Source of the DNA: Phialocephala subalpina | Lineage: Eukaryota; Ascomycota; Leotiomycetes; Helotiales; Mollisiaceae | Reading direction: 5' to 3' | DNA length: 64,000 nt | Assembly: GCA_900073065.1 (NCBI GenBank) | Contig: FJOG01000013.1 | Location: 1,498,241-1,562,240 of the forward strand | Part shown: positions 33,204 to 45,778 of the stretch, one piece after another | Numbering within the stretch: the first letter of the stretch is position 1 | Layout: each line of letters starts with the position of its first letter | Translations under genes and position numbers: made by a program | Notes under the pieces: generated by a model | What the model saw: only the letters and a program-made list of their open reading frames with translations | The model's database searches: none | Told to the model about the DNA's origin: nothing

Positions 33204-33987
33204 GGAATACGGGACGTTTTAAGCACTGGTTGGTGCTTCGGAGCGACACATCTCTCGGGCACCCGAGCGGTGGGAGTGAGGGTGGCGTGTCGAACATCAT
33301 CGACCCAGCATACGACAGGCCGGTGGAGGAGACGAGCCGGCTGCTGGCAGAGCGGATCTGCGCATCTTCTCGGTCGCTGCGACTTCTGTGCTTCGTGCAG
33401 CAAGAATGGCGCTATGGAGTTCTAACACCTCATCGGGAACTTGATGCGCTGATATTGAGCAAGACGGCAGACGGCGTAGTGATTGCGGTTGCAGCCAGCC
33501 AGCTCCACGTTGCCGCTGTGCTGCTCGACCGCGTCGTCGCAACTTCGTCCCCACTCCCACAAGACCAAGACAAACTGCCGCAATTTGTCGAATCTTGCTG
33601 GCACATCCACTCCAACGTCTTGAAATCCCGTCAAGGGGCCGGGCCGGGTTTGGTTGGGAATCAGATCACATGGCGTTATTTCACGTGATTGCAGGAGAGT
33701 AAAAACTCGGGTTCCGGCAGGTAGCTTACAAATCCACACTTCACTTCTTCCTCCCAGTGACGCTACATAGCACCTATCACAATTTGGCTACGAATGCAAG
33801 CATAGCTAAATTGTCATCCGATGCCTCAGGCACTACTGTCTAACAAAGCTGCTGCCTAAAGCCACGTGATAAATATGCCAAAGCTGCGCTGCGCTTCCAC
33901 ATCAACGTGAGGAGACTTTAGGTTTTCTATTTATTGCTTCGCCTGCTTTTCAGCGATTTAGCGATTTAGCGATTTAGCAAGAGTAAC
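33156..33987. other. Region between PhyH duplication and HET gene
   Basis: A 170-codon plus-strand frame (33176-33688) and overlapping minus-strand frames exist, but none has a recognisable motif or introns, and their composition looks incidental to GC-rich sequence. The right end is the HET promoter and carries three copies of the 9-mer GCGATTTAG at about 33953-33979. Confidence 0.4.
33953..33979. repeat. Three tandem copies of a 9-bp unit just before the HET start
   Basis: GCGATTTAG is repeated three times in a row, ending 9 bases before the ATG at 33988, so it lies in the likely 5' leader. Such short arrays vary in copy number; no function is shown. Confidence 0.7.
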
Positions 33988-36039
33988 ATGAATTCTCTCC
34001 AAGGGTACGAACAAATCGTTTTGGCCGGTCTACGCCCCCATAGCTGTCGCCATTGCCAACAGATTAGGATTACCTCAGCTAAGCCACTAGATGAACAGGA
34101 ATTCTTTTTCTGGTATAAGGATGTTCTGAAAGCGAAAAATGACGGATGCGATTTCTTTTCCACTCAGATCAGCTCTCTCCAGCGCTTACGCGGCAAGTAC
34201 ATGATGTATCAGTACAAGCTGCAATTATTGCAACTTAAGATACGGATCAGATCAGACGAGAATAAAAAATTCCACTATATCGCTTTTGATTGGTTGGCGA
34301 ATGGAAGGGATTTGTTCAATTCGGTCGACGAAGAACCGGAGCTCCACGTTTTCGCTCTGAAAGGTAATTTCCTGAACCTGCTTATTGGCCTGAATGCTTA
34401 GTGTTTGATACTAGACAGTTTGGCGGCCCATCATGTCACGGCAAGGCCTCTAAATCCAAACCCGAAATCTGCAGAAACAATGAATCTAGTACGCCACTGG
34501 CTTCATCAATGTTATTCAAGACATTCTATGTGTCGGGATGCGAGAGAGTCACTTCCTGCTCGAGGTATGCCTTGTAGGCTTATTGCAGTTGGTGCGCCAG
34601 GGGACATCAATATCTACTTGGAAGAGTTAAATGAAAACTCCCAAGAAGCTTATATGGCTCTCACCTACTGCTGGGGTGGCTATCCGACAGAGGTAACGAG
34701 CATTGATAATTTACCGGAAAGGAAGCGCAATCTTAACCTTGCAAGTCTATCAGCTACTATCAAGGATGCTGTGATAGTTACTCGAGAACTAGGATGCAAA
34801 TATCTTTGGGTGGATGCTCTTTGTATTGTGCAGGACAATGATGAAGAGCGTGAAAGGGAACTGTCAAAAATGGCGCAAATCTACTCAAGAGCTTTACTCA
34901 CAATTAGCGCTGCGAAGGCAGAGCATGCCGATGAAGGTTTTCTTCAAGAGCGCGATATAGGACAGGCTTACGGACGTCTTTTTAAGCTTCCTTTCTGTTC
35001 CCCAAACCAATCAGATGAGATGGGTTCGATCATACTACACGAGCAGTCTGTCCATAACGATGAGGATGAGCCCATTGATTTAAGAGCATGGACCATGCAA
35101 GAGCGCTATGTCTCCCTGCGCTCAATAAGATATGGCTCCAGACAGATCGAGTGGAAATGTCAGCAAGGAGGAGCAAACGACATTGATGGCGGTTGTGATT
35201 GCAGGGGGACTGTGGTCGATGAGTCTTCTTTCACTGGGAGGCCTTGGGATAGAGTACGGGGGAAAACCGATTTTGACTTTGGGAACTGGATACAGCTTGT
35301 CGAACAGTATTCCAGACGCCATTTGTCGAATCCAGACGATAGACTTCCTGCTTTTGCTGCTCTTGCAGAGAATTTTGCCTATGTCAACAAGTTGGAAGGC
35401 TCTAAATACCGGGCTGGCTTATGGGAAGTCAATTTCCCCAGGCAACTTCTCTGGTGTCGAGACGGCGAAGAAAAGCACAACTCTGACAGTAATAATCCTC
35501 CAACAATCCAGGCTTCCTGGTCGTGGGCTTCACTAAACCGGCCAATTGAGTTTATTTATTCTACCTATGACATATGGGGCGTTACTCTTGAAGTTGTTGA
35601 TTTTAATATCCAGCTAAAGAATCAAGCCTTTGAGTATGGTACGGTAGAGCAGGGTCACTTGATCGTCAAAGGCTATCTCAAGGAGATACAATGGACAGGT
35701 CGTTCATTCAAAAGCTGCGGTTCAGACAAGAGAGGCGGCACACCCAAGGACCTACCAATAGAAGCTGTCTGGGACTCAGACCAGACAAAGACACGAAAAC
35801 TGGTCTCGTGCCTTGAAGTGAACGCTGAAAGTAACACCAGGCAATCGCATGGCATTCTCCTCGTCTGCAACAGTCTTAAAACCTTCAAACGAGTTGGTTA
35901 CTTCAAATTCGACCACCAGAAAATGCAGCTCGAAAAGGGCCGAAATCGAAGGCAAGACGAAACCGGAGTTTCTGCTGAAAAGTCTTCAAACTGGAATTGG
36001 TTTTGGGTTAGTGAACTTCAAATGGTTAATATAGTCTAG
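33988..36039 (+). CDS. HET-domain protein (heterokaryon incompatibility type)
   Basis: Exons 33988-34363 and 34415-36039 (51-bp intron) give 666 residues. The HET domain spans about residues 205-360, with its three classical blocks: YMALTYCWGG, LWVDALCIVQDNDEERERELSKM and LRAWTMQER. The first 130 residues contain a CRHC pair and no known domain. The C-terminal 300 residues are the variable region typical of this family. HET proteins trigger programmed cell death on fusion of genetically unlike hyphae, often together with STAND/NLR partners; the mechanism of most members is unproven. A damaged NACHT STAND gene lies 1.7 kb away. The frame is intact and introns are clean, so this copy looks functional. 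Confidence 0.92.
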
Positions 36040-36520
36040 TTAGTTACTATTTCTTAGCCCTGTTAGAGGCTGTTTTTGGAAAATTCTACAAAAATGGCAA
36101 ATGTTTGACAATTGCACATCCAGTTCGAGGAAGATACAACGCAGGAACGAACTACTCTCAATCAATATTCTCGCTATTCTCACTAATCTTGCATTGACTG
36201 GTCCTGTTCAATTTGAAATTAGCGCGCTCAAATACTGAAACCCAAACAGATTCTGTACAACAAAACTAAAATCTATTCGTATTCCTCAAAACAAATCTAT
36301 TATATTCTGAATGAAATACTAAATTAAATTATTTGAAAATTCTCAAAACACACTCTTTTGAGTCGTTTCTTCAATATCGCGCTTTGCGGCTTCCAAATTA
36401 CCCTAAGATTTGCCGAATAGAATTTCTAGCGCGATAAATATTATACACATCCAAATTATGTGTGTTTAAACCCCTCTAAGAGCTCACTTAAAAACACCAT
36501 ACAGACTAGGATCGCGGCGC
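36040..36520. other. AT-rich intergenic stretch
   Basis: No gene. The sequence between about 36060 and 36480 is rich in A and T with few open frames, consistent with an old, decayed insertion or ordinary 3' flank. Confidence 0.4.
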
Positions 36521-36703
36521 TCACGCTTTTCTAGAATATTGAAGTATAGTGAAGAAACAACTCCAAATGATGTCCATCGTGCCCCGCACATTGGCAAACG
36601 AGACATAGTTGACCGACGTTGACGGATGAGCGCAATCGGTCTTGAAGGTAGTGTAAGTGCTCGCGAGGGTCGAGAGAAACAGGAGGACAAGGCTGCGCGC
36701 CAT
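36521..36703 (-). pseudogene. Fragment of a fungal multi-pass membrane protein family
   Basis: A minus-strand frame of 60 codons begins MARSLVLLFLSTLAS (a signal-like segment) and continues NYVSFANVRGTMDIIWSCFFTIL. The phrase RGTxDIIWSCxFTI is the characteristic first-helix motif of a large fungal family of unknown integral membrane proteins several hundred residues long. The frame stops immediately after this motif, so only the N-terminal scrap remains. The family's function is unknown. Confidence 0.45.
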
Positions 36704-37767
36704 GATCTCACAACAGCCTCTAGGCTAAAGAAGAGAGCCTGATCAAGTCGATTCAGCACACGGTCGCGAAACGACGGGTATAGGGAATCTTTGTGAGGCC
36801 GGTCCTTATCATTCGTGTGTAACATGGAAGAAGAAGCAGGAGAAGAAGAATGAAGAGGTAGCTGCTGCCGTTGTTGACGAGGCTCCGAGGCTACATGGAT
36901 GCCGTCATGGATATCTAAAATTAGCTTTCGGCCCCCAAAAGCACAATGTTGCATGAAGGAATTCGAGTTCTTCTTCTCTTTGCTGGTTTTGAGACGCCGT
37001 ATCAAGAATGGATCTTTGTGAAAGATATTTCGAGGTTGCGATCCTCTTCACCGAGAGGACTCGAAGGGTCGAAGTTGAGGATTCCATTAGTAGAAAATCT
37101 TCCTCTCAAGGACCGGCTGATTTTCTCGAGCAGAGAAACGATCTCGTCGATGCGCTGCAGTGGGGATGGATGTTTACTCGAAGGTTTTGGAGGGATTTGG
37201 ATGACGAGTTAGCGAAATATAAGGAGCGGAAAGGGGAGGTTGCTAAACTGAGCTATGGGTGAGTCCGGAACCATTTTGGATCTTGGTGAAGCTACCCATC
37301 CTGTATCTGATTTGAAAGACGAGTGTCGGAAAAGAAAGGTCTCTCTGATTGTTGGAGAAAAGCTACGCCTCAGCTTCCAACCATCTCAAGGTTAGCTTCC
37401 TGTCCCGGAATTTCATGCGAGCTCGAGGAGTTGGAAATGATGCTCTTCATACCTGGGATGTTTGCATCCACACCAGCAGGCAAGGATAAAGGAAACTATC
37501 TTAACTGGATCTTTCACTGACATCCAAAGACGGTCCTACGGGAGAGACTTAAATTGTACTGCGATGTTATCGGGCACGAGGATGCTCAAAAAAGCAGTTC
37601 TCGGGGCTTGAAAAAGAGCCGTGGTTGAGAAGTTTTGGGACATATTCATTGCACATTATTGCTTTCCTAACAGTACATCGTCAAGGGACTCTGTAAGCGG
37701 ACTTCAAGTGGTCCTCAATGAGGCTAGAATGAGCGGAATACAATTATCTAAATAACTCTCTCGCGGT
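36704..37767. other. Gene-poor region with uncertain open frames
   Basis: Plus-strand frames at 37008-37262 (charged, containing ALQWGWMFTRRFW) and 37323-37520 might be exons of one small gene joined by a GTGAGT donor at 37259, but I could not find an acceptor that keeps the frame open. No motif is recognised. It may be remnant coding sequence beside the NACHT gene. Confidence 0.3.
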
Positions 37768-40700
37768 TTACTCCCTACTAAATCGCGCGAGTTCCTCGGC
37801 AGTGCAAAGCGGGTGGCCATTTTTCTTTCTCACCCGGTTAATTTGCACTAGATAATGGCTCTTAACAAGTTCCTCCCACGTAACGCCTAGCCATTTAGAA
37901 ATTTCCTTCGCACCACGCTCGTTTTTAATCCAGACAGTATCGCAGCCATGCTGACGATTGCGGCTCTCTATGTCACTTGCGCCCTGAGAGAGGAGGAACT
38001 GCATGAAGAGGGCGGCTTCCTTGGTAGTTTTCTTGGCGGCCAAGCGAAGCGCTGTCATGCCACCATTGTTCGTGTATTCATTTGTGGGGTAGTCCAAATC
38101 CGCCCCGAGCTTGATGAGCTCTCTGGCCAAGGGAATGGAGCAGGTCGATTTTGCGACCCGGATTAGAGCAGCCGAGAAAGTATCTGGTCTCCACAGTTCA
38201 CTCAAAACCCTCCACGTGTGCTTTAGCCTGGCCTCCTTCACAGGATCATCTTTTACCTCGCTGAAGACGGGTTGTTTAAACACCACATCTAGTAGGTCCT
38301 CCCGGTCCTCTAACGAATCTTTCCACCTTCGGTGTCGCGGAATTTTGACGAGATATTCTTCCCAGAGTGAGTAAATTTGGTCTGAGCTGGTGTCCAGCAT
38401 GGCTTTGACGAATTTTGCAACGTCGTCTGGATCAGACTTGGAAAGCGTCCACATAACAATATCAGCATCTCCTCCTTCCACGGCCACTAACACCAAGTTG
38501 GCGGGGACGTGCTTCTCATCCTTTGGAGTCAAGAGTTGAGCTATTGGTAGCGACCCTTGCTGGACTGCGACAATTCTGGCGGCCGTAATAATTCCTGGTC
38601 CGAGCCTTGCCCCGCCAGAAGAAGCTATAAGACTTTGTACGCCGTCAACGTCTCCGTCCTTGACAAGTCCAAAAAGAAGTGGCTGGATGTCGTCCCCGTC
38701 CAAGTCATCAAACTTGCTTGTTTTGGTCCGTGCCGCTGTCTGGTGGAATCTAAGCCAGTGGTCGTCGCGACTTTTCTTCATGTTGAAGCCGATGACAGAC
38801 CACTCGCAAGCGGCGACAGAGCATTTCCATGGCCGTCCATGGTGCTTGATATGCTTGTCTCGGTCTGACCTCGACTCAAAGCCGAGACGGCTATGCGAAC
38901 AAGAGGGATAGGTGCATTTGTAGAGACGAGATCCATAGTGCCGCTGCAGGGCAGCACATTTCTCGTTGCAGCCAGCCCCGTGCTCCAGTTGACCACACAG
39001 TAAAGCGTCGAAGCGTTCTTGGACTTTCACTAGGATTTGGGAAGTGGTCAATGGATCGAAGTTGACCCAAGTCTCACCTTCGCCATATTAGCATAACATT
39101 CGGAAAAATGGTGAGCGGCTCAACAGAAGCTTGCTTACCGTTGCCCAAATTCCAGTCCGCCGACCTCTCGTCAAGATGAAACTTAAAGACCAAACACAGC
39201 ATCTCATAGCCCTCCGGCGATCTTCTCTGAAGTTCCTCGTTCTTGAAGGGGCTATCTAGAGAGCCCATGTCGCCATCAAACTCATAATTCTTCGCATCTA
39301 AAGCCACCCGAGTAAGTAGATTAGAAAATCTAAAATTAACGTTGTAGCCGATCTGCCGTATAATGGGGAGAGTGAGGGCCGACCAATGGAAAGCAAAATA
39401 TCCTAGCAGGCGATACCTCCCAGATATGAGATTCATCTCGAGGTCGGCACTGGAGAGCTCGGGATCTAATGCTCTCGAGCATAGGTAAGATAGGCTTGTT
39501 ATTGCCATATCTAAATTTGCTTCTTCAGTTTTAATGAAGTCCTTGATATCTATGCTAAAGAAGAATCTAGTGCTCATTAGCCTCGTTGAATTTTCAAGGT
39601 CAAGTATTTAGGGAAACTAGAACACACTCTTTGACCGTGAAGTGAACGAACTGTGGCCGCTCGTTTACGATCTCGATAATTGGGCCGCACATTCGAACGA
39701 AGTTAACAGAAGTTGCAACCAATGGCGCCCCTTCGGTAGGCCCATCGACCAGTAATACCTGCTCCAGCTCGAAAGTTGTCAAAGGAATTGGAGCGCATCC
39801 AATCCAGGCCAATATCCTTCGACATTTGTCTCGTATCTGAGGTCTCGAATCGTTGATTCGCTGGAAAATGCGATGGTATCTAGTATGCACCCATTAGTTG
39901 CTGTGATTAAGGTATCAGTATGTCAAACGTACGCGTCAATTAAGTCGGTAGGAAGAGCCTTGAGCTCCCTTCGAACTTCATCGATTCCATGCAACTGTTC
40001 TAGGTTATCTAGAACGATGCGTGCATAAAGAAACATGCCTTCAAAGGTGGAAGTGTTAGTTCAGCATATTTGTCACAGCCACATGGCCTCGGTCCTCCTT
40101 GCCTACCTTTTGCGTGTGCTGATAAAGGCGACAGGAGGCTGCGAACCTCCGATTCTGTCTCAAAATCGAAATTGCAGTTGTCCATCCATTCTTGCGACCT
40201 GGTGTTGATGTAACCCTGGATGCTCCCCAAATTTTTCTGGTCCACGCGAATAGACTTGGCTTTCTGCCCAAGAGCCTTCGTGATATCGTCTTCGGTTCGA
40301 CTTCAAATAAGAATTTTGAGTTCGTTGCAGTCCTTGACAATAGTCTCAAGCTTCTGCAGGAGGATCTGGCGCTCGCTCTCCTCAATCTCGTCAAGCCCGT
40401 CAATGACTATATATGTCGGCCCAGCAGACACGACCAGAGACTTTAGCAAGTCTGAAGCGTACAACGTGTTGCTTTTCAAGTCTTGCTCACTCGATTCTAC
40501 CAAGACAGTTTGGAGATTCTTATCGTCGATCGCAGCCTGGAATATTAAGGATTGGATGACGGATAGTGCAGTGAGGCCGTTCTTATTCGTGTGACTGGCG
40601 AAAACGAAGATGGTCCGATGGTTCTTCTTTCCATGCTTGATAGCCGCTGCAGCAAGAAACGTCTTTCCTGCTCCAGGAATGCCCTGCAACCATAGCCAGA

Positions 40701-41591
40701 TACTGTCCCGTTTCGAGATCTCAAGCCAGTGAGTGAAAGTCTGATCACGAAGCAGCCATTTTGCCCCATCGATGTGAGATCTATTGCACAGCCAATCTAG
40801 CCGCTCATCATATAGGGGGGGGATTTATGCGGGCCTTAAAGCCCTGGAACTTTTGTGTTTCCTGAAACTCGTGAGTTTCTGTGAAATGCGCCAGCGCTCG
40901 AATCCTGGCCTCTTGCGCTTCTTTAATATCCACGAGAGTTACCTCTTCCCTCATTAAATGTGCGTGGCTCTTGAGATTTCCCACAACAACGTCAATCTTC
41001 TTTTTCTGGTTTGGCCAGATAGATTCAAACATGTACTTCCAGCCTTGCAGACGTATTAGCACGAGTCATTGGCAAGCGTCAGAAAGGCGACATACGTGAC
41101 ATGCAAAAGAACTTCAAAATAATGGTGTAGAAGTCAAGAATGTCTTGGTAAAATACACCGAGCGCGGCCTTGATTGCGTCGTTTTGAGCGAAGGTGTGGG
41201 CCATTGAGGCGAACTGTGGCAGCGCCTGCGCGATCTGCCCCATGGCAGCCGCGATTGCGTCAAGAGCTTGGTTGAGCTGACTTGACCACAGGATGATGAG
41301 CCGGATTGGGCCCCAAATGAGCGCGAGAAGGTCGGGTTTGACTTGTATAAAGGTGTCAATTACGCCAGCATACGCGCTGAGGCGTTCGAGGAAAGGTCTG
41401 ATCCTCGCCAGATGCCGGAGCTTGGTCTGCGAGGCCGCATCCTCCTGGAGTTTGGTCGTGAGTTTGTAGACATCGGCAATTGTCGTTGCGGTGAGGATCT
41501 CGTTGTAAAGATTCGGGTCGGCAAGGCTGTTTCGGAAAGCTTGTTTCGCTGAATTGAATGCATCCTCGACTGGATCGAAATGCATTGCCAT
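37768..41591 (-). pseudogene. NACHT STAND (NLR-like) protein with DUF7708-like N-terminus, C2H2 fingers and ankyrin-like repeats; disrupted
   Basis: Six minus-strand exons fit: 41591-41096, 41043-40107, 40038-39933, 39879-39628, 39566-39139, 39077-37768. The N-terminal 165 residues resemble the fungal domain found at the head of many STAND proteins. The NACHT NTPase follows with Walker A GIPGAGKT and Walker B YIVIDGLDEI, then the helical arm (FELEQVLLVDG, FVHFTVKE). C-terminal parts are two C2H2-type fingers (CTYPSCSHS...HIKHH; CSVAAC...HWLRFH) and degenerate ankyrin-like repeats. Two breaks occur: an 8-G run at 40815-40822 where one base fewer restores INPPLYDERLDW, and an in-frame TGA at 40303-40305 replacing a residue in ILI-x-SRTED, usually Ser. 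It is either a pseudogene or has sequencing errors. Intact relatives act in non-self recognition. Confidence 0.85.
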
Positions 41592-42079
41592 TTTGTCTGT
41601 CCGCGTATGCAGATGTCATTCAGGACTTTGCAGGCGTCTCAAGCGTCCCCCTGATAAGCATAAGCATAGTACACACAATCCTCATTTGACGATGAACGAT
41701 GAAGCTCCTCGATCTCGTGTTGTTTTCTGCCGAAGTTGTGAGGATGATCATCCTAGCTGTTCTGTTCTGATACGGGTCACGAGGGGGAGGGGGAGGCGCA
41801 GCACAAGTGGAGCGCAGCGAATGCAGGGATTCAGGAGTGCAGACACGGGAGCGCGATGAAACGGAGCAAGGGGCAGGATCCGCTCCGCTCTGGTTGACCC
41901 TTTTCTTTCTGAGAACAAATTGCCCGTTGCTTGGCGCAAGACGTCTTCTTCAATTATCGAAACACTTTTGCTGCTTTCCATCTTACACGTGAGGTTGGCT
42001 TTGCCCGCACTCCAACTCTTCACCACCTTGTGCAAGGCTTTCACCATTTTCGTACTCAGTCGCGGCGGTTACCACGACT
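41592..42079. promoter_or_regulatory. Divergent promoter, NACHT gene / SNF2 helicase
   Basis: These 488 bases separate two divergent genes. Short open frames run through it on both strands but none shows homology. No specific control site is identified. Confidence 0.4.
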
Positions 42080-45000
42080 ATGCTGGGAAAGAGGCCGTTT
42101 ACCACCCCCTCAGGAGACCTAGAAGTACTGGTCAAGAGGTCCAAACTCTCGGAGAGTGCGAGAAGCGTCTCCCCCAACGAGGTAACATTGCCTCGGCGGT
42201 CTATTCCGGTCATTGATCTCACCGGCGATGATGGCAAACCCAAACTCCGGGGACATGTGGAAGTGCCAGACAAGGAACCAACATTTTCCGGAGGAGCTAG
42301 AAACCCCACGTCAAATTGTGCAACGCAAAGTCGGTCCCCAATACAAAGTGTTGACCTAACCGACGATTTAACAGACGACGAGTTGGATCTCAATGGGTAC
42401 CTACCAAGAGACACAGCCCCCTCCAATGCAACTGGGGAATGTAACATGGCAATAACCAAAGATGGAGCGGCATATGATCTCGCCGGCAAACATGACAAGC
42501 TCCAGCCTCAAGGAATACATAATCTAACTAGCAAAAGCGACATGCCTCGACATGAACGAGTATCCGCATATGACACATGCTTCGGCTTGGTATGTTCCTA
42601 AATTCGTCTATCTAAGACTGCTCACTCGACCTAGCAGGTAGAGCTTGCTGACGTACTGCAGCTTTGTGTGCAGGCAGTGTCTTCTGGTGACGTCAAGTTG
42701 CCTTCCGAATGCACGCCCGCAACCTTGAGCTTCGAAGGCAAGGTGGTCAGGATACATGTAGAAGGCATGAGCTCATGTGCTGTTTTCACCTCAGACGCAC
42801 TCTCCGCTTTTGTGAGAGACTTCACTGTCACTTTAACTGCCACCATATGCGGGAAGAAGGCGAAGCCCATTGCCACCCAAAGTTTAGAGCGGAAAGGCGG
42901 CATAGTAATTCCGCGAACCTGTCCCGTCAGGATCATCATTTATGGGATTATTGACGAGAAAGACGCCATTGCGGATGCCCTATCCAATGGTGGGCTCTTC
43001 CTTCAGCACCCAAGCGAGGCAGAATTCGACAGAGAGGTCAAGTATATCAATCCACAATATCTCCTACCACCTGGGGAGGAAATGCCTCGGATAGAGGACC
43101 TGAAGGTTTCCAGGTGCTGTGTGGCCCACGGAAACTCTGCAGGCGTCCGGGAGTCGCTCGGGGAAGTTGAGCGGAATGCGATCCTAAGAATATTCGACTC
43201 CGCATGCAACTCTGAGGCAGGCCTGATGGATACGATTAAGCCAAGTCCGCGTCTACGCACAAAACTAAAAATGTATGCCAATAGCAGCGTGTGCTAGTCA
43301 CTATACTGACAATATGCTATTTAGACACCAGCTCGAGGCCCTTGCTATAATGGTCGAGAAAGAAACCGGCGTCTATGCTCACGCAAAGTTCCCTACTCTC
43401 TGGGAGCCAGTGAGAAGTCTAGACGGGCACCTTCAGTATGGATTGCTAGCTCCCTGTCTCCTTTGGCGTACCACGTGGCTTGCTGACCTTAATCTATTTG
43501 CAGATATCAACACGTCGTAACGGGGAAATGGGAGATCGGCCAACCACCTTCTCTACGTGGCGGTGTACTCGCTGATGTAGGCCAAATATTGTCTCGTGGC
43601 CGAAGATTTTGATCTAATCGACATTAGGAAATGGGCATGGGGAAAACGCTCTCAACTCTTGCCTTAATTTGTCACACCCTTGACGCTATTGGCAAGCTAC
43701 CAGAGCCCACGCAACGACAGCTGCCAAGAGTCACCCTTGTGGTAACGCCAAAGTCGAGTAAGACATTAAAAATCCCCTTTTGCCAAACTTAAAGATGCAG
43801 AACATGTTGCTAAAAAGCTCTAGCAATCTACGGCTGGGAGAAGCAGATCAAAACGTGAGTGCTTGATACGGTGTTGTGTTATTATCTTTCGTACAAGAAA
43901 GTTATTAATCATTGTTCACGACGAAATAGTCATATCCTGCCAGGAAAAATCCGGTGGCTCACATACCATGGCTCGAAACGTCAAGAATTGTACGGAAATA
44001 TGGCTTCTTATGATATTGTTCTAACCACATATGACACACTGAGGTTTGACTTCATCAACAAAGGCCCAGTATTTGAACAAGAGTGGGCGAGGGTGGTACT
44101 CGACGAAGGTATTCACAGTTCCGCTCCTGAGTTCATACTACAAGCGATGCAGCAGACGCTAATTAAGTGTTTGTAGCCCACAAGATCCGAAATCGAACAT
44201 CGAAGACCTTCGAGGCCGTATGCGAAGTCCCAGCCAAATACCATTGGTGCCTTACCGGCACTCCGATACAGAACTGTCTGGACGATTACGGCGCGCTCTT
44301 GACCTTCATTGGCGTGCCCCCTTTCGTTACTAAAGACGCATTCAACACATGGATTGCAAGGCCAGTTAGATCAAGTGATCCACGCGGCCTACCGAAGCTT
44401 AGAAAACTAGTTGCTGCGACCTGCCTGCGGAGGACAAAGGCTAACCATGCCTCTACACTCGGTCTGACGAGAAAGACCGAGCTAGTAGAGCTGGTTGAGA
44501 TGAGCCCTAACGATAGACAGCTCTACGAGTTCTTCAAACGCCGTTCGTACCTGATTGCGGGTTTCGGGAATGCAATCAATGGGTTGAATGCAGGGAGCGG
44601 AAGAGCGACAGTTCCCAAGAGCGCGAACATGCTTGTCCTTATTGGTCTCCTGCGATTAGCCTGCAACCATGGGGAGGCACTCCTCTCGGACTCTCCCCTC
44701 AAGGCGTGGAAGAACCGGGACGCTAACTCGATCAACTGGGAAATGCTCGAGTCCGGCGTCAGAAGTTGTAGCTCCTGTGGCGCCGAGATCGAAGATCTAG
44801 ACACCAGTGAATCAACAGTTGGGGAGTTTGCATGCGGGCACGTTATTTGCGATGGCTGTGAATCGAAGGCCCAGAGTTCAAACAACTTGTTTTCCTGCCA
44901 AAAATGCAGTAAATCTTCGTCCAAAGCCCTAAGCCCATCGCCATCTCCATCTCAGGCCGAATCCAAGCCTAGTTTCAAGGAGCGATATCCTCCATCTGCC

Positions 45001-45778
45001 AAAGTTAAGGCTTTGCTTCGGAACCTGGCAAAAGCTCATTCTGCAGAAAATTCTGAGCCGGGAACACTGCCTCAAAAAAGGTGACTAGTCTTCTATCTTC
45101 TGTCGTTCCAGACCATTTCTGACCCTCGTGTAGCGTGATCTTTAGCTACTGGACCAAAATGCTGGATCTCATAGCAGTTGCTCTCAATGACAAGGGAATG
45201 AAATTCCATCGAATTGATGGACAATCATCACTGCCACAGAGAAAGGAGGCGTTGGAGAAATTCAGCAGTGATCCAGCATGCAACATCATGCTGGCCAGTA
45301 TCGGAGCTGCTGGCGAAGGGTGTGTGCATCATTTCAGAAACTGGTGTTGTGCGAGAACTCAGGCTTACTGAAAGGCAGGATCGATCTTACTGCTGCAAGT
45401 GCGGTCCACATCATAGAGCCTCAATGGAATCCCATGGCAGAAGCTCAAGCGGTGGACCGTGTCCATCGTATCGGGCAGCGACGGGACATCACCATAATCA
45501 GATACATCGTCAGCGAGTCGATCGAATTGGTAAGTATATCACCTGCAACAGGCGAGTCTATATAAGGTTGAAGAAAAGGTCTAACCAATAGGTCAGTATG
45601 TACAATGGATCCAAATGGAGAAGTTGAGATTGATCAAGGAGTCTTTATCAGCCTTGGACCAGAATATTGAGAATGTGGAGGAGGCGCGTTGGAAGGTTTG
45701 TCTACCCTTTTGTATCCAGTTTTACATCTGTCCTAATACCGACATCGCTTATAGAAACTGCTGGAATTCCTTCGATAG
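42080..45778 (+). CDS. SNF2-family helicase/translocase with RING finger (RAD5/RAD16-like)
   Basis: Twelve exons join in phase to 998 residues: 42080-42589, 42674-43272, 43325-43435, 43504-43576, 43628-43757, 43824-43854, 43930-44108, 44177-45080, 45134-45319, 45379-45529, 45597-45695, 45755-45778. Motifs in order are Walker A DEMGMGKT (about 434), LTTYDTLR, DEAH (about 545, split by an intron), LTGTPIQN, a RING-like CSSC...CGHVICDGC...CQKC (about 742-790), FSYWTKMLDLI, and motif VI QAVDRVHRIGQRR (about 937). Helicase plus internal RING is the RAD5/RAD16 layout, so roles in DNA-damage tolerance or chromatin repair with ubiquitin-ligase activity are likely; the RING is irregular. The N-terminal 300 residues include two acidic VDLT/IDLTGDD repeats that resemble SUMO-interaction motifs. 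The frame is intact despite its damaged neighbours. Confidence 0.92.

Noticed and set aside
33176..33688. 170-codon plus-strand frame
   Set aside because: No motif, starts within the inverted-repeat arm, and composition looks incidental.
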